DNA of 64,000 bases from Bradyrhizobium sp. SK17 (GCF_002831585.1 NZ_CP025114.1:186001-250000), one strand, 5' to 3'; positions 39,240-48,513 are shown, counted from the first letter of the stretch. Notes: generated by a model from the sequence alone, not told the origin. Made by a program: numbers and translations.

Positions 39240-40430
39240 ATGCCCGTGAAAATACGAACACAAGTTGGAATAATTGGCGCGGGGCCTGCCGGGCTCTTGC
39301 TGGCATATATGTTGAGAAGGGCGGGGATCGATTCGGTCATTCTCGAAAAGCGGAGCCGTTCCTACATTCTGGGTCGCGTTCGCGCCGGCGTTATGGAGCA
39401 GGCGACGCGCGATCTTCTGATCGAGCTGGGACTTGGTGATCGGCTTTGTCGCGACGGTCTGCTGCACAAGGGATTCGAGATTCGCTTCGCCAACGAACGG
39501 CGACGCATCGACCTTTCAGAACTGACGGGCGGAAAGGTTATTACGGTCTACGGACAGCAGGAAGTCGTCAAGGATCTTCTTGCCGCGCTCGAACAGGAGA
39601 ACTATCCGCTGCACTTCGAGATCGACGATGTTCACCTTGAAGGCATAGACGAGGGAGCGCCATGCATACGCGGCCGCGGCGCCGAAGGACCGATCGAGAT
39701 TAGTTGCGATTTTATTGCCGGCTGCGATGGCTTCTACGGAGTGTCGAGGCCCTCCATTCCCGACGGCGTCCTGTCGGTGCTATCTCGTGAATATCCCTTT
39801 GCCTGGCTGAGCATACTGGCCGAGGCGCCATCGGCATCGCACGAATTGATCTATGCGCATCACCAGCGCGGTGGCGCTATCTACTCGATGCGAAACAAGC
39901 GACTGAGTCGGCACAATCTTCAGTGTGATCCGGACGGAGCGGCGAAAAGCTGGCCCGCGGATAAGATATGGGACGAACTCGAAGTCCGGTTGAATGCCGA
40001 TAACAGCGAGCGGCTTCCCCGCGGCCCGATCCTCGATCGTGTGATCACGCGGATGCGCAGCTTCGTTGTGGAGCCCATGCAGTACGGGTCATTGTTCCTC
40101 GCCGGAGATGCTGCCCATATTGTGCCCCCGACTGGAGCAAAGGGTATGAATCTGGCCGTCGCCGATATCAAATGCCTGGCAGCCGGTTTCATCGAGCACT
40201 ATCGTGCCGGCCGGCGAGACAAACTGAACGCATATTCCACAATTTGTCTTGCGCGCATCTGGCGGGTTCAGCGGTTTAGCTGGTGGATGACCTCTATGTT
40301 CCATCGCTTCCCGGATCAGGACACGTTCACAGCTCATATGCAGATCGCCGAACTTGATCACGCGACGGGCTCGCAAGCCGCCGCGGCTTCGCTGGCCGAG
40401 AATTATGTCGGTTTGCCCCACAGCTGTTGA
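39240..40430 (+). CDS. PobA-like FAD aromatic hydroxylase (4-hydroxybenzoate/4-hydroxybenzenesulfonate 3-monooxygenase candidate)
   Basis: This 396-residue class A flavoprotein monooxygenase is closely related to 4-hydroxybenzoate 3-hydroxylase. It has GxGxxG in VGIIGAGPAGLLLAYML, GRVRAGVMEQ, the DG motif FIAGCDGFYGVSR and the GD motif GDAAHIVPPTGAKGMNLAVAD. Residues matching PHBH Tyr201, Ser212, Arg214, Pro293 and Tyr385 are kept. The position matching Tyr222, which helps bind the substrate carboxylate, reads Asn (SRHNLQC). With the sulfocatechol-type downstream genes this suggests 4-hydroxybenzenesulfonate as substrate; ordinary PobA activity is the alternative. The long upstream extension to 39156 is not family-like. 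Confidence 0.85.
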   Translation: MPVKIRTQVGIIGAGPAGLLLAYMLRRAGIDSVILEKRSRSYILGRVRAGVMEQATRDLLIELGLGDRLCRDGLLHKGFEIRFANERRRIDLSELTGGKVITVYGQQEVVKDLLAALEQENYPLHFEIDDVHLEGIDEGAPCIRGRGAEGPIEISCDFIAGCDGFYGVSRPSIPDGVLSVLSREYPFAWLSILAEAPSASHELIYAHHQRGGAIYSMRNKRLSRHNLQCDPDGAAKSWPADKIWDELEVRLNADNSERLPRGPILDRVITRMRSFVVEPMQYGSLFLAGDAAHIVPPTGAKGMNLAVADIKCLAAGFIEHYRAGRRDKLNAYSTICLARIWRVQRFSWWMTSMFHRFPDQDTFTAHMQIAELDHATGSQAAAASLAENYVGLPHSC

Positions 40431-40516
40431 GGGCCTGTCGCAGGCAGGCCTTTGTCCAGACCGGCATTTGAAGGTACATCAATTAGGCGCGGCAGCCTGT
40501 ACATTCGAGTCGAGGT

Positions 40517-41629
40517 TCAGTCCTTCAGTCTTTGTTCCGACGGTCGTTGGAAGTCGGGTGAGGATGCGACGAAACGGACAGACCCTCCCAGTAGAGCACA
40601 AGCCTTTCGCAGTGAGGCGGCGGTCGAGATTGCCATCTGAGGAAGAACAAGCCATTCAAGCGTCCATGCCGAGCCGGATCTCTCGTTCTCGTGCACGAGG
40701 GCTTGATGAAGAAGGCCGAGCAAGCCTGCATTGAAGCGCGCCAGTGTCACTAGCATCTCGGCCTGAACGGGGTTCGACTTATGCGGAATGGATGAAGAGC
40801 CGCCTCCCGATGAACCGAGACGAATTTCATCCACCTCGTTCTGCGTCATGAGAACAATGTCTTGACCGATCTTGCCTAGAGTTCCAGATACCAGCGATAG
40901 CCAGCTTGCGAATGTCCCGATACGATCACGCTGCGCGTGCCATGGTGGGGTGGAGCCTAGCATGAGCCGCGAGGCCATGGCGTCGGCGACGGCATCGCCT
41001 TGTCCCCGCAAGTCTTCGCGAGTCCCGATCGGCCCACCGAATTGAATAACGAGCAGCCGGGGCATGAGGTCGCGAAGAGCCGCATGGTAATGCTCGAGCG
41101 GAGCGATCCAGGTAGCAAGCTTAGCACCCGCAGTGAATGGTCGAGCCCGTTGCATTCGGGTTCTGGCGATCAGTGGAACAGCACCGTCGCGCCGCCTTAG
41201 CTCGGCAAGCGCACCGATTACCGCGTCGAGCCGGTCGAGCAGGAGTGCTGCGAGATCCTTTAGGCGCAATGCGAGGCCGGTGTCCACGATGTCCTGGCTG
41301 GTCGCGCCAAGATGGACCGCTTGTGCGTACCTCTCACCAACGGCAGCGCGCAACTGTCGTACGAGGTCCGGCACTACGACGCCATCCCGCGCGAGACCCG
41401 CTGCCAAGCTGTCCCAGTCGACGCTCAAATCCCGGCAAACGTCAGCAATCCGTTGTGCCGCTTCGTTCTCAATCAAGCCCAGGTCGGCCTCAGCCCCAGC
41501 GAGCGCCGCCTCGACCCGAAGCATCGCCTCTATTTCCGCAGCGTTGCAGAAAAGCCGGCCGGCTTCATCGTCGCCAACCAAGACGTTCAGCAACGGAAAA
41601 GAGGGAGGATGGTTGATCACGGGAGGCAT
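40517..41629 (-). CDS. pcaB: 3-Carboxy-cis,cis-muconate cycloisomerase-like enzyme (PcaB type; 3-sulfomuconate candidate)
   Basis: This 370-residue member of the fumarase/aspartase superfamily has GATSQDIVDTGLALRLKDL, TRMQRARPFTAGAKLATWI and the signature GSSGGGSSSIPHKSNPVQAEM. The ATG at 41629 is preferred to a TTG at 41635. It is convergent with the hydroxylase operon. Bacterial PcaB turns 3-carboxymuconate into 4-carboxymuconolactone; PcaB2 homologues in sulfanilate degraders convert 3-sulfomuconate to 4-sulfomuconolactone. The missing pcaC/pcaD and the nearby hydrolase favour the second role. It lacks the roughly 80-residue C-terminal extension of some PcaB proteins. Confidence 0.88.
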   Translation of the reverse strand: MPPVINHPPSFPLLNVLVGDDEAGRLFCNAAEIEAMLRVEAALAGAEADLGLIENEAAQRIADVCRDLSVDWDSLAAGLARDGVVVPDLVRQLRAAVGERYAQAVHLGATSQDIVDTGLALRLKDLAALLLDRLDAVIGALAELRRRDGAVPLIARTRMQRARPFTAGAKLATWIAPLEHYHAALRDLMPRLLVIQFGGPIGTREDLRGQGDAVADAMASRLMLGSTPPWHAQRDRIGTFASWLSLVSGTLGKIGQDIVLMTQNEVDEIRLGSSGGGSSSIPHKSNPVQAEMLVTLARFNAGLLGLLHQALVHENERSGSAWTLEWLVLPQMAISTAASLRKACALLGGSVRFVASSPDFQRPSEQRLKD

Positions 41630-41709
41630 CGTCAATCGGCGAGTAACAACGCTGGAGATACGTTGTTACATACTAGAATTCCTCACTTGGAGCGAGTACA
41701 ATTTTAGGT

Positions 41710-41985
41710 CTAACGATACGCAGCAGCGCACCGTGTCGCGAAGCGGCGGAAGTGCTTGAGGTGGTTGAAGCAGCGCTCGATGCGGTTGCGATGCTTGTAA
41801 GCCGCGGCATCGTGCGGGATCAGGATCTTGCGGCTGCGGTTTGAGGGGATCACCGCCTCGGCATTCATGTCGGCGATGAGGGCACGAAAGGCATTGCTGT
41901 CATAGGCTTTGTCGGCGAGGAGAGCCTTGCCGGCCTGGCCTTCGAGCAATGCCTGCGCATTCCAGGGATGGTGATCAGGTGTTCC
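41710..41985 (-). pseudogene. IS5-family transposase C-terminal fragment
   Basis: The minus strand reads ALLEGQAGKALLADKAYDSN (second catalytic Asp) and HRNRIERCFNHLKHFRRFATR (Glu). The N-terminal half is missing; the upstream side joins an IS21-type end near 41980. It is a dead remnant. Confidence 0.8.
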
Positions 41986-42420
41986 AGGTGATGGTGATCA
42001 CGGATTCCAGTGATCGCGATCACGTCCGGAGACGAACACGACTGACGAGTGTATGTGTGCTGGAAATGGCCTCCTGGTCAAGGCTGGCGGGTTGGTTTGG
42101 AGATCGTCCCGGCGGTCCATGGGAGGGGCCTGTGGGCCGGCGGGGCGATCGGGCGTGAGGCGATCATGGTTTTTTCTTTTCGCCGGCCTGACGGCGCAGG
42201 CTGTCGCCTTTGAGCTCGATGCGGTGTGCATTGTGAATGATGCGATCCAATATCGCATCGCCGAGGGTGGGATCGGCAATGACGTCATGCCATTGCGGCA
42301 CGGGGACCTGACTTGTGATCAACAAGGATCCCTTGTCGTAGCGATCATCGACGATCTCAAGCAGATCGCGGCGCTGGTCGGCGGTGAGCGGTTCGGGTCC
42401 CCAGTCGTCGTATGTGGACG
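41978..42420 (-). pseudogene. IS21-family relic: istB 3' part with one element end
   Basis: The minus-strand frame 42164-42420 reads [37 protein letters not shown] and [20 protein letters not shown], the C-terminal third of the IstB ATPase. The region 41978-42050 carries short repeats with GTGATCGCGATCAC, typical of an IS21 end. It is a different IS21 from the larger one at 43381, since the protein differs at many positions. The 5' part of istB and istA are gone. Confidence 0.75.
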
Positions 42421-42697
42421 GCCTCTGATGGCAAGCACTTTTTGACATTTTGAACGACTTGGTCGGCTTCGATCGTATGTCCGGCCTGTTAATGCAGAGA
42501 TTATGCCTCCGCTGGCCCTGATGAAATCCGACGACCGGGAACCGCATCAAGGATGCGAGCTTTACGCTCAGACGACTGGTCGGGTTTTTCCTGGTCTTCG
42601 GTAATGACCGTGTCATTCATCATGTCTCGCCGTGCTCACCAAACTTGAGACTACAGATCTCCCTTTAGAATGCTCCATCCAGAGACGAGTGGATTGT
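42421..42697. other. Short gap between IS21 relic and IS110 half
   Basis: No gene is visible. It should contain the non-coding end of the split IS110 element just beyond the transposase stop at 42698. Confidence 0.3.
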
Positions 42698-43380
42698 TCA
42701 TGCTTTCATGAACATCTCGGTGCGGAAGCTTTCGCCGGTCTTCATCATCGCCCAGATGATCCGAGCGAGCTTGTTCGCAATTGCGACCGTCACGAGGCGC
42801 GCGGGCTTTTTCGCCAACAGCCCGACGATCCAGTCCCGCAAGACGCCCTTACGTTTGCCCACGACATTTAGCAGCGACGTCCCCGCGAGCACGAGCAGTT
42901 TCCTTATGTATTGATTCCCCTGCTTGGTGATGGCCCCGAGCGATGGCTTGCCTCCGCTTGAGTTTTGCCTTGGCGTAAGGCCAAGCCAAGCGGCAAAATC
43001 GCGTCCCGATCTGAAGACATTCGGATCTGGCATGCTGGCGGAGATCACCGTAGCAGTGAGTTTGCCGACGCCAGGAATTTCAACGAGCAACTGGCTAATC
43101 TCGCTTCGTGAATGAGCGTTGGCGATCTCCTTCTCAAGATCGTCGAGCGATTGATCAATCGCGTCGATTTGATGCGCCAAGGCCTTCACCGCTGCATTGG
43201 CTACACTCGGAAGCCTCGCGTCCGTTTCAGCCAATTGGAGCAAATCGCTGACATGCCCGATGCCCTTGGCGACAATAATCCCGAACTCCGCCAGATGACT
43301 GCGCAAAGCATTGACTGTCATCGTCCGCTGCTTGACCAGAAGATCTCGCGTTTTGTGCAACGTCAGCGTCGCTTGATGCG
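42698..43380 (-). pseudogene. IS110-family transposase C-terminal half (split by IS21)
   Basis: The frame reads HQATLTLHKTRDLLVKQRT, then ISQLLVEIPGVGKLTATVI (Tnp20 domain), FAAWLGLTPRQNSSGGK and GAITKQGNQYIRKLLVL with the catalytic Ser region. The N-terminal half lies at 48602-48899. Together they make one IS110 transposase cut by the 5.2-kb IS21 insertion, with the 4-bp TGCG present at both junctions. Confidence 0.88.
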
Positions 43381-43493
43381 TGTTTCAGAGGATCGTGAGC
43401 ACGGATTTCAGACGATCGTGAGCAGGGATTTCGCGGGATCGTGAGCAACGATTTCAGAGGATCGTGAGCAGCGATTTCAGGCGATCGTGAGCA
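43381..43493. repeat. IS21 left-end subterminal repeats (five copies)
   Basis: Five near-identical units, each close to TTTCAGAGGATCGTGAGCA, are spaced 22-23 bases apart starting at the very tip of the element. They are likely binding sites for IstA. Confidence 0.85.
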
Positions 43494-43571
43494 CCTTTTG
43501 GCGGTGCCGGACGCTTCGGCCGACAACTCAACCGAGCTACGGATTTCTCATTCAACGAATGAGGAAGCCTG

Positions 43572-45110
43572 ATGCCTACCGAGAGATTGTCGATGCGCCG
43601 GATCCGAGAAGTTCTACGTTTGAGGCAGCAGGGCCTGACCGAGCGCGTCATCGCGCGGATGTTGGGGGTGAGCAATGGCGTCGTGCATGGTTATGTGCGG
43701 CGCGCGCGCCTTGCAGGGCTGAGCTGGCCGCTGCCGGAGGGCATGGACGACGAGGGGCTGGAGCTGTTGCTGTTCCCGGCGCCCACGGCAGCCTCGCAGA
43801 GCGACCGGCGACCAGCCCCCGATTGGGTTTATGTGGAGAAGGAACTGCGCCGGCGCAGCGTGACCCGCCTGCTGTTGTGGGAAGAGTATCGCGCCGCCAA
43901 TCCGGACGGCTTTGGCTATACCTGGTTTTGCACGACCTTCGAGGCCTGGAAGCAGCGCACGCGCCCCAGCATGCGTCAAACCCACGTGGCTGGGGAGAAG
44001 GTGTTCGTCGATTTCGCCGGCGACACCATCGACATCTTCGATCCCGTCACCGGCGAAGTGCGCGCCATGAAGCTGTTCGTGGCGGCGATGGGAGCCTCGA
44101 ACTACACCTACGCCGAGGCCTGCCCAAGCGAGAGCCTGTCCGACTGGATCGGCGTGCATACCAATCTGTTCAAGTATCTCGGCGGCGTGCCGAAGTTCGT
44201 AGTCTGCGATAATCTCAAGGCCGCCGTGACCAACCCCGATCGCTACGATCCCGGGATCAACCGCACCTATGCCGAGATGGCTGCCCATTATGGCACCGCG
44301 ATCCTGGCGGCCCGGCCGAGGCGGCCAAAGGACAAGGCCAAGGTTGAGGTCGCCGTGCAGATCGCGCAGCGCTGGATCCTGGCTCGCCTGCGCAACCAGC
44401 GTTTCTTTTCCCTGGCGGAACTTAATGCCGCAATTCAGGTGCTGCTCGTCGAACTCAATGCCCGCCAGATGCGCGGTTTTGGCTCCAGCCGCGCCGAACT
44501 GTTCGCCGAGATCGATCGTCTCAAACTCGCAAAACTGCCGGACCAGCCCTACGTCTTTGCGCGCTGGAAGCGTTGCTGCGTCGCCCCCGATTATCATGTC
44601 GAGATCGATGGTCATTGGTATTCCACCCCTTACCGGTTGATCCGAGAACTCGTCGATGTGCGCATCGCCGACAAGACCGTCGAGATCTTCCACAGGGGTC
44701 AGAGGGTCGCGAGCCACCCCCGTGCGCCCAACCGGCGCGGCCACACCACGATCGCCGATCATATGCCGAGCGCGCATCGCCGCTACGGCAAGTGGACGCC
44801 GGGAGGCCTGATTGCGGCCGGCGAGAAGATCGGTCCCTCGACCGCCGCGTTCTTCCAGATCGTCATCGATGCCCGGCCGCATCCCGAGCAAGGCTTTCGG
44901 ACATGCCTTGGCATCCTGTCGCTGGCCAGGAGCTACGACAATGCGCGCCTCGATGCGGCCTGCCGACGCGGCATCCTCATCAAGGCTCGATCCGTCGCCT
45001 CGATCCGTTCGATCCTCAAGAACGGCCTTGATCGCGGTTTCCTCGACGAGACGTCCGATCACCAGCCCCTGCGCCACGGCAACATCCGCGGTCAGGGCTA
45101 TTTCCACTGA
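43572..45110 (+). CDS. istA: IS21-family transposase IstA
   Basis: This intact 512-residue IstA has an N-terminal HTH (RLRQQGLTERVIARMLGVSNG). The rve catalytic core has VFVDFAGDTIDI (first Asp), FVVCDNLKAAV (second Asp) and KDKAKVEVAVQIAQRW (Glu). A C-terminal beta-rich part follows with EIDGHWYSTPYRL. It lies 15 bases upstream of istB. IstA alone cannot give normal transposition without IstB, which is broken here. Confidence 0.95.
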   Translation: MPTERLSMRRIREVLRLRQQGLTERVIARMLGVSNGVVHGYVRRARLAGLSWPLPEGMDDEGLELLLFPAPTAASQSDRRPAPDWVYVEKELRRRSVTRLLLWEEYRAANPDGFGYTWFCTTFEAWKQRTRPSMRQTHVAGEKVFVDFAGDTIDIFDPVTGEVRAMKLFVAAMGASNYTYAEACPSESLSDWIGVHTNLFKYLGGVPKFVVCDNLKAAVTNPDRYDPGINRTYAEMAAHYGTAILAARPRRPKDKAKVEVAVQIAQRWILARLRNQRFFSLAELNAAIQVLLVELNARQMRGFGSSRAELFAEIDRLKLAKLPDQPYVFARWKRCCVAPDYHVEIDGHWYSTPYRLIRELVDVRIADKTVEIFHRGQRVASHPRAPNRRGHTTIADHMPSAHRRYGKWTPGGLIAAGEKIGPSTAAFFQIVIDARPHPEQGFRTCLGILSLARSYDNARLDAACRRGILIKARSVASIRSILKNGLDRGFLDETSDHQPLRHGNIRGQGYFH

Positions 45111-45124
45111 ACAGGGAGATCTCA

Positions 45125-45449
45125 ATGCTGACGCACCCCACCCATGAACGGCTGATTACGCTTGGCTTGACCGGAATGGCCAAAGCCCTCGAAGAGCAGC
45201 GACGATCACCTGATCTCGACGCCCTGTCGTTCGAGGAGCGCGTCGGATTGCTGGTCGATCGCGAAGCCGCCGAGCGCGACACCAAACGTCTTACGACCCG
45301 CCTCAAGTTCGCCGCGCTGCGCCAGACCGCATGCGTGGAAGATGTCGATTGGCGCACGCCACGCGGCATCGATCGCGCCGTCTTCGCCAGGCTCATCGTC
45401 GGTGACTGGATCCGCCGCAACGAGAATTTGCTCATCACCGGGGCAACCG
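45125..45449 (+). pseudogene. istB: IstB AAA+ ATPase, 5' part (interrupted in the P-loop)
   Basis: The protein begins MLTHPTHERLITLGLTGMAKALEEQRR and runs to NLLITGAT, where the coding sequence is cut exactly before the second half of the Walker A motif. Codons GGG GCA ACC at 45440-45448 join, after removal of the 2600-bp insert, to GGG CTC GGC AAG AGT TGG at 48049, rebuilding GATGLGKSW in frame. Confidence 0.92.
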
Positions 45450-45482
45450 AGCCCGCTTCATAATGCTCACCTTTCTATCTCG

Positions 45483-47552
45483 TTAGAGTTCCAGTTCTTT
45501 TTGTAGCGGATTGCCGGACGGCGGACGTCTGAGGCGCCGCGCGGTGGCAGCTCGTTTGACGTCAGGACGCTCAAGATCGGCTGCTTTGATGATCCAAGGT
45601 GCCCCTTTGCAAAGCTGGCTCGCCGCGAGCTGGCCGTCCTTGATCAGACGTCGCACGGTTGACGGGCTGACGGAGAGGGCCGCGGCCGCCTCGTCCAGAG
45701 TGACCTCGCCGCGGTCGCGGCGCTCGCCTTCGCGATAGGCTGCGATGTCGTTGTGGCTGCGCAAGCTGCACACTCGCGACTTGGTCCAGCCATTGCCGCG
45801 CCCCGTGGTCTTGCCGGAGCGGTTGAGCACCGACGCGATTGCTTTGTCCGGCATCTGCCGCGCCAGCACGCGCACGAGATCGACTGTCTCTCCCGTTGCG
45901 CTCCAGCGGTGCTGGCCGGAGCGATTCTTCTTGACCTTGAGAGCGGAGTGGTCGCCGCCGTGCCAGCGGATCACCAGATCGAGCGCGTTGTCCTCGACGC
46001 GGACGACGATCTCGTCGATCAGCGTTCGCACGATCCGCTTGCGCGTCTCGGGTGCCACGCCGGCACTTGACCAAGCACGCTCCAGGTCGGCGCCTAGCGT
46101 CATCAGCCGCTCCCTGTCAGCAGGTGTGAGATCAACAGCGGGCGAAGCCGTCAGTCCCTCCAGCTCGGTCTCCAGATTGCGCACGACCGCCAGCCGGTCG
46201 TTCCATCGCTTTTCCAGCTCGGCGGCGACGAGGCGGTTGTCGGGATCGACGGCATCGTATTGGCGGCGCGCGCGCCCCACCTCATAGCGAGCCTGCTCCA
46301 GCGCCAGCTCGACTTGGCCGCGTTTGTCTTCGTTCGCACGGCTGCGCGCAGCCTGCGCGGCGAGTGCCGCCTCGATACCGAGCGGCTGCAGGCGCTCGAT
46401 CACCTCGGCGGCCACGTCACGATCGATCCGCATGCCGCCGAACGAGATGCAAGGGTCACCGCCATGATTGTTGGCGCCGCCCCGACAATGGTAGCGACCG
46501 GTGTTGCCGTTCTTGCCGGAGTAGGCGACGTGAAGTTTGCGCCCACAATGGCCACAGCGCAGCAGGCCGGCGAGCAGAGCCTCACCTCGGCGCAGGGCAC
46601 CGCGGCTCATCGGGTTCTTGCCGTTGGCGTTGTCCGCAATCAGGCCGAGGTTCCTCTCATGGTCCGCCCAGCTCAGATAACCCTCATGATGGTTCGGGAT
46701 CAACACCTCCCAATCCTTGCGCTCCTTCTTGAAGCCGCGAACCACCTTCTTGCGGCCGGCCTCGATGCTGATGCGGCTGCCGGTGCGCCCGAATGCATAC
46801 GCGCCGGCATAGATTGGGTTGGTCAGAATGTGCAGGATCGTGTTGTAGACCGGCAGCTTCCACTCGACCAGGCGGCCTTCGGCGCCATAGGTGACGGCGG
46901 GCAACGGAACGCGCTCGTGTCTGAACCAGAGGTGCACCTGACGCACCGACTGCATCTCGGTGAACTTGGCGAAGACGAGCGCGATCGCCTCGCCGACGCG
47001 CCGATCCGGGTCCTTCTCGATGCGGTTGTGGCCGACCCGCACGTAGCCGACGGCGACCGTCATGAACAGCTCGCCCCGGCGCGCCTTCTGCTTCAGCGCT
47101 TCGAGCGAGCGCTGGCGCAGTACCGACAACTCCATCTCGCTCATGGTGCCCTTCATGCCGAGCAGTAGGCGATCGTTGGGCTGTCGCGGATCGTAGACGC
47201 CGTCCTCGTCGGCGATCAGTGTGCCGACGAGACCGCAGAACTCAAGCAGCGTGTGCCAGTCACGACCGTTGCGTGCGAGCCGCGACGCCTCGATCGAGAC
47301 CACGACCCCGACGCGGACCTCACAGATGGCGGCCAGCAGCTTCTCGAAGCCGGGCCGCGCGACGCCACCGCCGGAGCGGCCGAGATCGTCATCGATGACG
47401 GCAACATCGCTCCAGCCCAGCTGTCGCGCGCGCTCCGGCAAATTGTACTGACGGCGCTTACTTTCCAGGTTGTGGACGACCTGATCAGGCGTCGACTGAC
47501 GGATGTAGACGACGGCCTGACGGGCGAGGTGCTCAGGCGTGATCTTGCTCAT
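45483..47552 (-). CDS. Large serine recombinase with C-terminal HTH
   Basis: This 689-residue recombinase has a resolvase domain at residues 1-150, with the nucleophile region AVVYIRQSTPDQ (Ser) and SRLARNGRDWHTLLE. A Recombinase domain (PIYAGAYAFGR) follows, then a zinc ribbon (CGHCGRK, with YHCRGG and the later Cys of DPC), a coiled coil at about 410-480, and a C-terminal excisionase-like HTH (TLDEAAAALSVSPSTVRRLI) that is unusual for classical serine integrases. Its stop is close to the left end of the element. It overlaps the upstream small gene. It likely catalyses excision and integration of the 2.6-kb unit. Confidence 0.9.
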   Translation of the reverse strand: MSKITPEHLARQAVVYIRQSTPDQVVHNLESKRRQYNLPERARQLGWSDVAVIDDDLGRSGGGVARPGFEKLLAAICEVRVGVVVSIEASRLARNGRDWHTLLEFCGLVGTLIADEDGVYDPRQPNDRLLLGMKGTMSEMELSVLRQRSLEALKQKARRGELFMTVAVGYVRVGHNRIEKDPDRRVGEAIALVFAKFTEMQSVRQVHLWFRHERVPLPAVTYGAEGRLVEWKLPVYNTILHILTNPIYAGAYAFGRTGSRISIEAGRKKVVRGFKKERKDWEVLIPNHHEGYLSWADHERNLGLIADNANGKNPMSRGALRRGEALLAGLLRCGHCGRKLHVAYSGKNGNTGRYHCRGGANNHGGDPCISFGGMRIDRDVAAEVIERLQPLGIEAALAAQAARSRANEDKRGQVELALEQARYEVGRARRQYDAVDPDNRLVAAELEKRWNDRLAVVRNLETELEGLTASPAVDLTPADRERLMTLGADLERAWSSAGVAPETRKRIVRTLIDEIVVRVEDNALDLVIRWHGGDHSALKVKKNRSGQHRWSATGETVDLVRVLARQMPDKAIASVLNRSGKTTGRGNGWTKSRVCSLRSHNDIAAYREGERRDRGEVTLDEAAAALSVSPSTVRRLIKDGQLAASQLCKGAPWIIKAADLERPDVKRAATARRLRRPPSGNPLQKELEL

Positions 47553-47733
47553 CAGCGGCCTCCCTCGTCTCTGTGGTTGGCGTGCCCGTCTCGATATTGG
47601 CGCCGTCGGCGAGGGCCTCGACCAGCAGCCCCTCGATCAGGCGGACGAGAGTGCTTCTCTGCGACGCCGGAATCTCCGGCGTCTGGCGATCCTCCTCGAA
47701 CAGGCCCCGTTGCAAGTGGCGTCTTGGTTGCAT
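47533..47733 (-). CDS. Small protein between DUF5372-like gene and recombinase
   Basis: A frame of about 66 residues from the ATG at 47733 reads MQPRRHLQRGLFEEDRQ and RSTLVRLIEGLLVEAL, ending in an acidic tail that overlaps the recombinase start by 20 bases. It overlaps the 3' part of the DUF5372-like frame. No family recognised; it may be a recombination accessory or directionality factor, judged only from position. Confidence 0.55.
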   Translation of the reverse strand: MQPRRHLQRGLFEEDRQTPEIPASQRSTLVRLIEGLLVEALADGANIETGTPTTETREAADEQDHA

Positions 47734-48004
47734 GATCCCCTCCTTCACGCGGGGGCCATGCCCCGCCTTGAGAGGCGATAAGCACATCGATTCGCGCCCG
47801 CAGCTCGACGAGCCTTTCGACAGCCAACCGAGGGCTTGCTGTGAGCGTTGCAGAGCGAGCAATATCCTCGCTCATCCAGGCCGGGATCAGGGCGAGTGTC
47901 CCGTCGGGCTGCACCACGACCAGATGGTCCTCGCCGGCGAAGCGCTTGCGGTGCTCGACCTGCACCATCTGCCCGGCCCGAGGATGGAACGGATAGAGGA
48001 TCAA
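47552..48004 (-). CDS. DUF5372-like protein of the serine-recombinase element
   Basis: The N-terminal 75 residues match the small DUF5372 pattern often found beside such recombinases: YPFHPRAGQMVQVEHRKRF, then HLVVVQPDGTLALIPAWMSEDIA. The later part (after residue 85) is Arg/Gly-rich and overlaps the next gene in another frame, so the real protein may be shorter. The only start at the front is a TTG at 48004 close to the element's right end; an internal start is possible. Function unknown. Confidence 0.55.
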   Translation of the reverse strand: MILYPFHPRAGQMVQVEHRKRFAGEDHLVVVQPDGTLALIPAWMSEDIARSATLTASPRLAVERLVELRARIDVLIASQGGAWPPREGGDHATKTPLATGPVRGGSPDAGDSGVAEKHSRPPDRGAAGRGPRRRRQYRDGHANHRDEGGR

Positions 48005-48045
48005 AACCTCGAACGCCGGACACCCGGCATTGTGACGCTGTCTCG

Positions 48046-48486
48046 ACCGGGCTCGGCAAGAGTTGGATTGCCTGCGCCCTCGGCCACAAGGCGTGCCGCG
48101 ACAATCGTTCGGTCCAGTATCATCGCGTCCCGCGCCTGTTCGAGGCCCTCGCCCTGGCTCGGGGCGACGGCCGCTATGGCCGCATGCTCAAAACCCTCGG
48201 GCGCGTTCAGCTCCTCATTCTCGATGATTGGGGTCTGTCGGTTCTCAATCCGCCCGAACGGCGCGACCTGCTGGAGATCCTCGATGATCGCCACGGTCGC
48301 GCCTCGACCATCGTCACCAGCCAGATCCCCGTCGAACATTGGCACGACGTTATCGGCGACCCCACCCTGGGCGACGCCATCCTGGATCGTCTCGTTCACA
48401 ACGCTCACCGCCTTCAACTTACCGGAGAAAGCATGCGAAAGCAGAACGCCCGCAACCAGGCTCTTGACGCAAACTTAAACCCCTGA
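48046..48486 (+). pseudogene. istB: IstB AAA+ ATPase, 3' part
   Basis: After the insert the frame resumes with GLGKSWIACALGHKA (second half of Walker A) and continues through VQLLILDDWGLSVL (Walker B), IVTSQIPVEHWHDVI and NAHRLQLTGESMRKQ to a stop at 48486. Together with 45125-45449 it gives a full-length IstB of about 255 residues. Confidence 0.92.
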
Positions 48487-48513
48487 ACACAATCACCATG
48501 TCGGCCGAGGCGC

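Larger units (their letters stand above)
45450..48049 (-). mobile_element. Serine-recombinase element inserted in the istB P-loop
   Basis: The insert is 2600 bases, bounded by the shared bases ACCG (45446-45449 and 48046-48049). Its removal restores istB perfectly. It carries three minus-strand genes: a DUF5372-like protein, a small unknown protein and a large serine recombinase, with overlapping ends. No transposase or cargo of other type is present, so the recombinase is the likely mover. A small shared core at both ends fits attL/attR of a serine integrase. Confidence 0.82.

Noticed and set aside
43381..43493. Regular 22-23-bp repeats that could suggest a CRISPR array
   Set aside because: The gaps are too short for spacers, copies also occur inverted at the other end of the element, and no cas genes are present; they are IS21 end repeats.
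43614..45125. 503-residue minus-strand frame opposite istA
   Set aside because: IstA on the plus strand has all catalytic motifs; the opposite frame is a codon-bias shadow.
46260..47168. 302-residue plus-strand frame opposite the serine recombinase
   Set aside because: It mirrors the recombinase coding strand and has no independent support.
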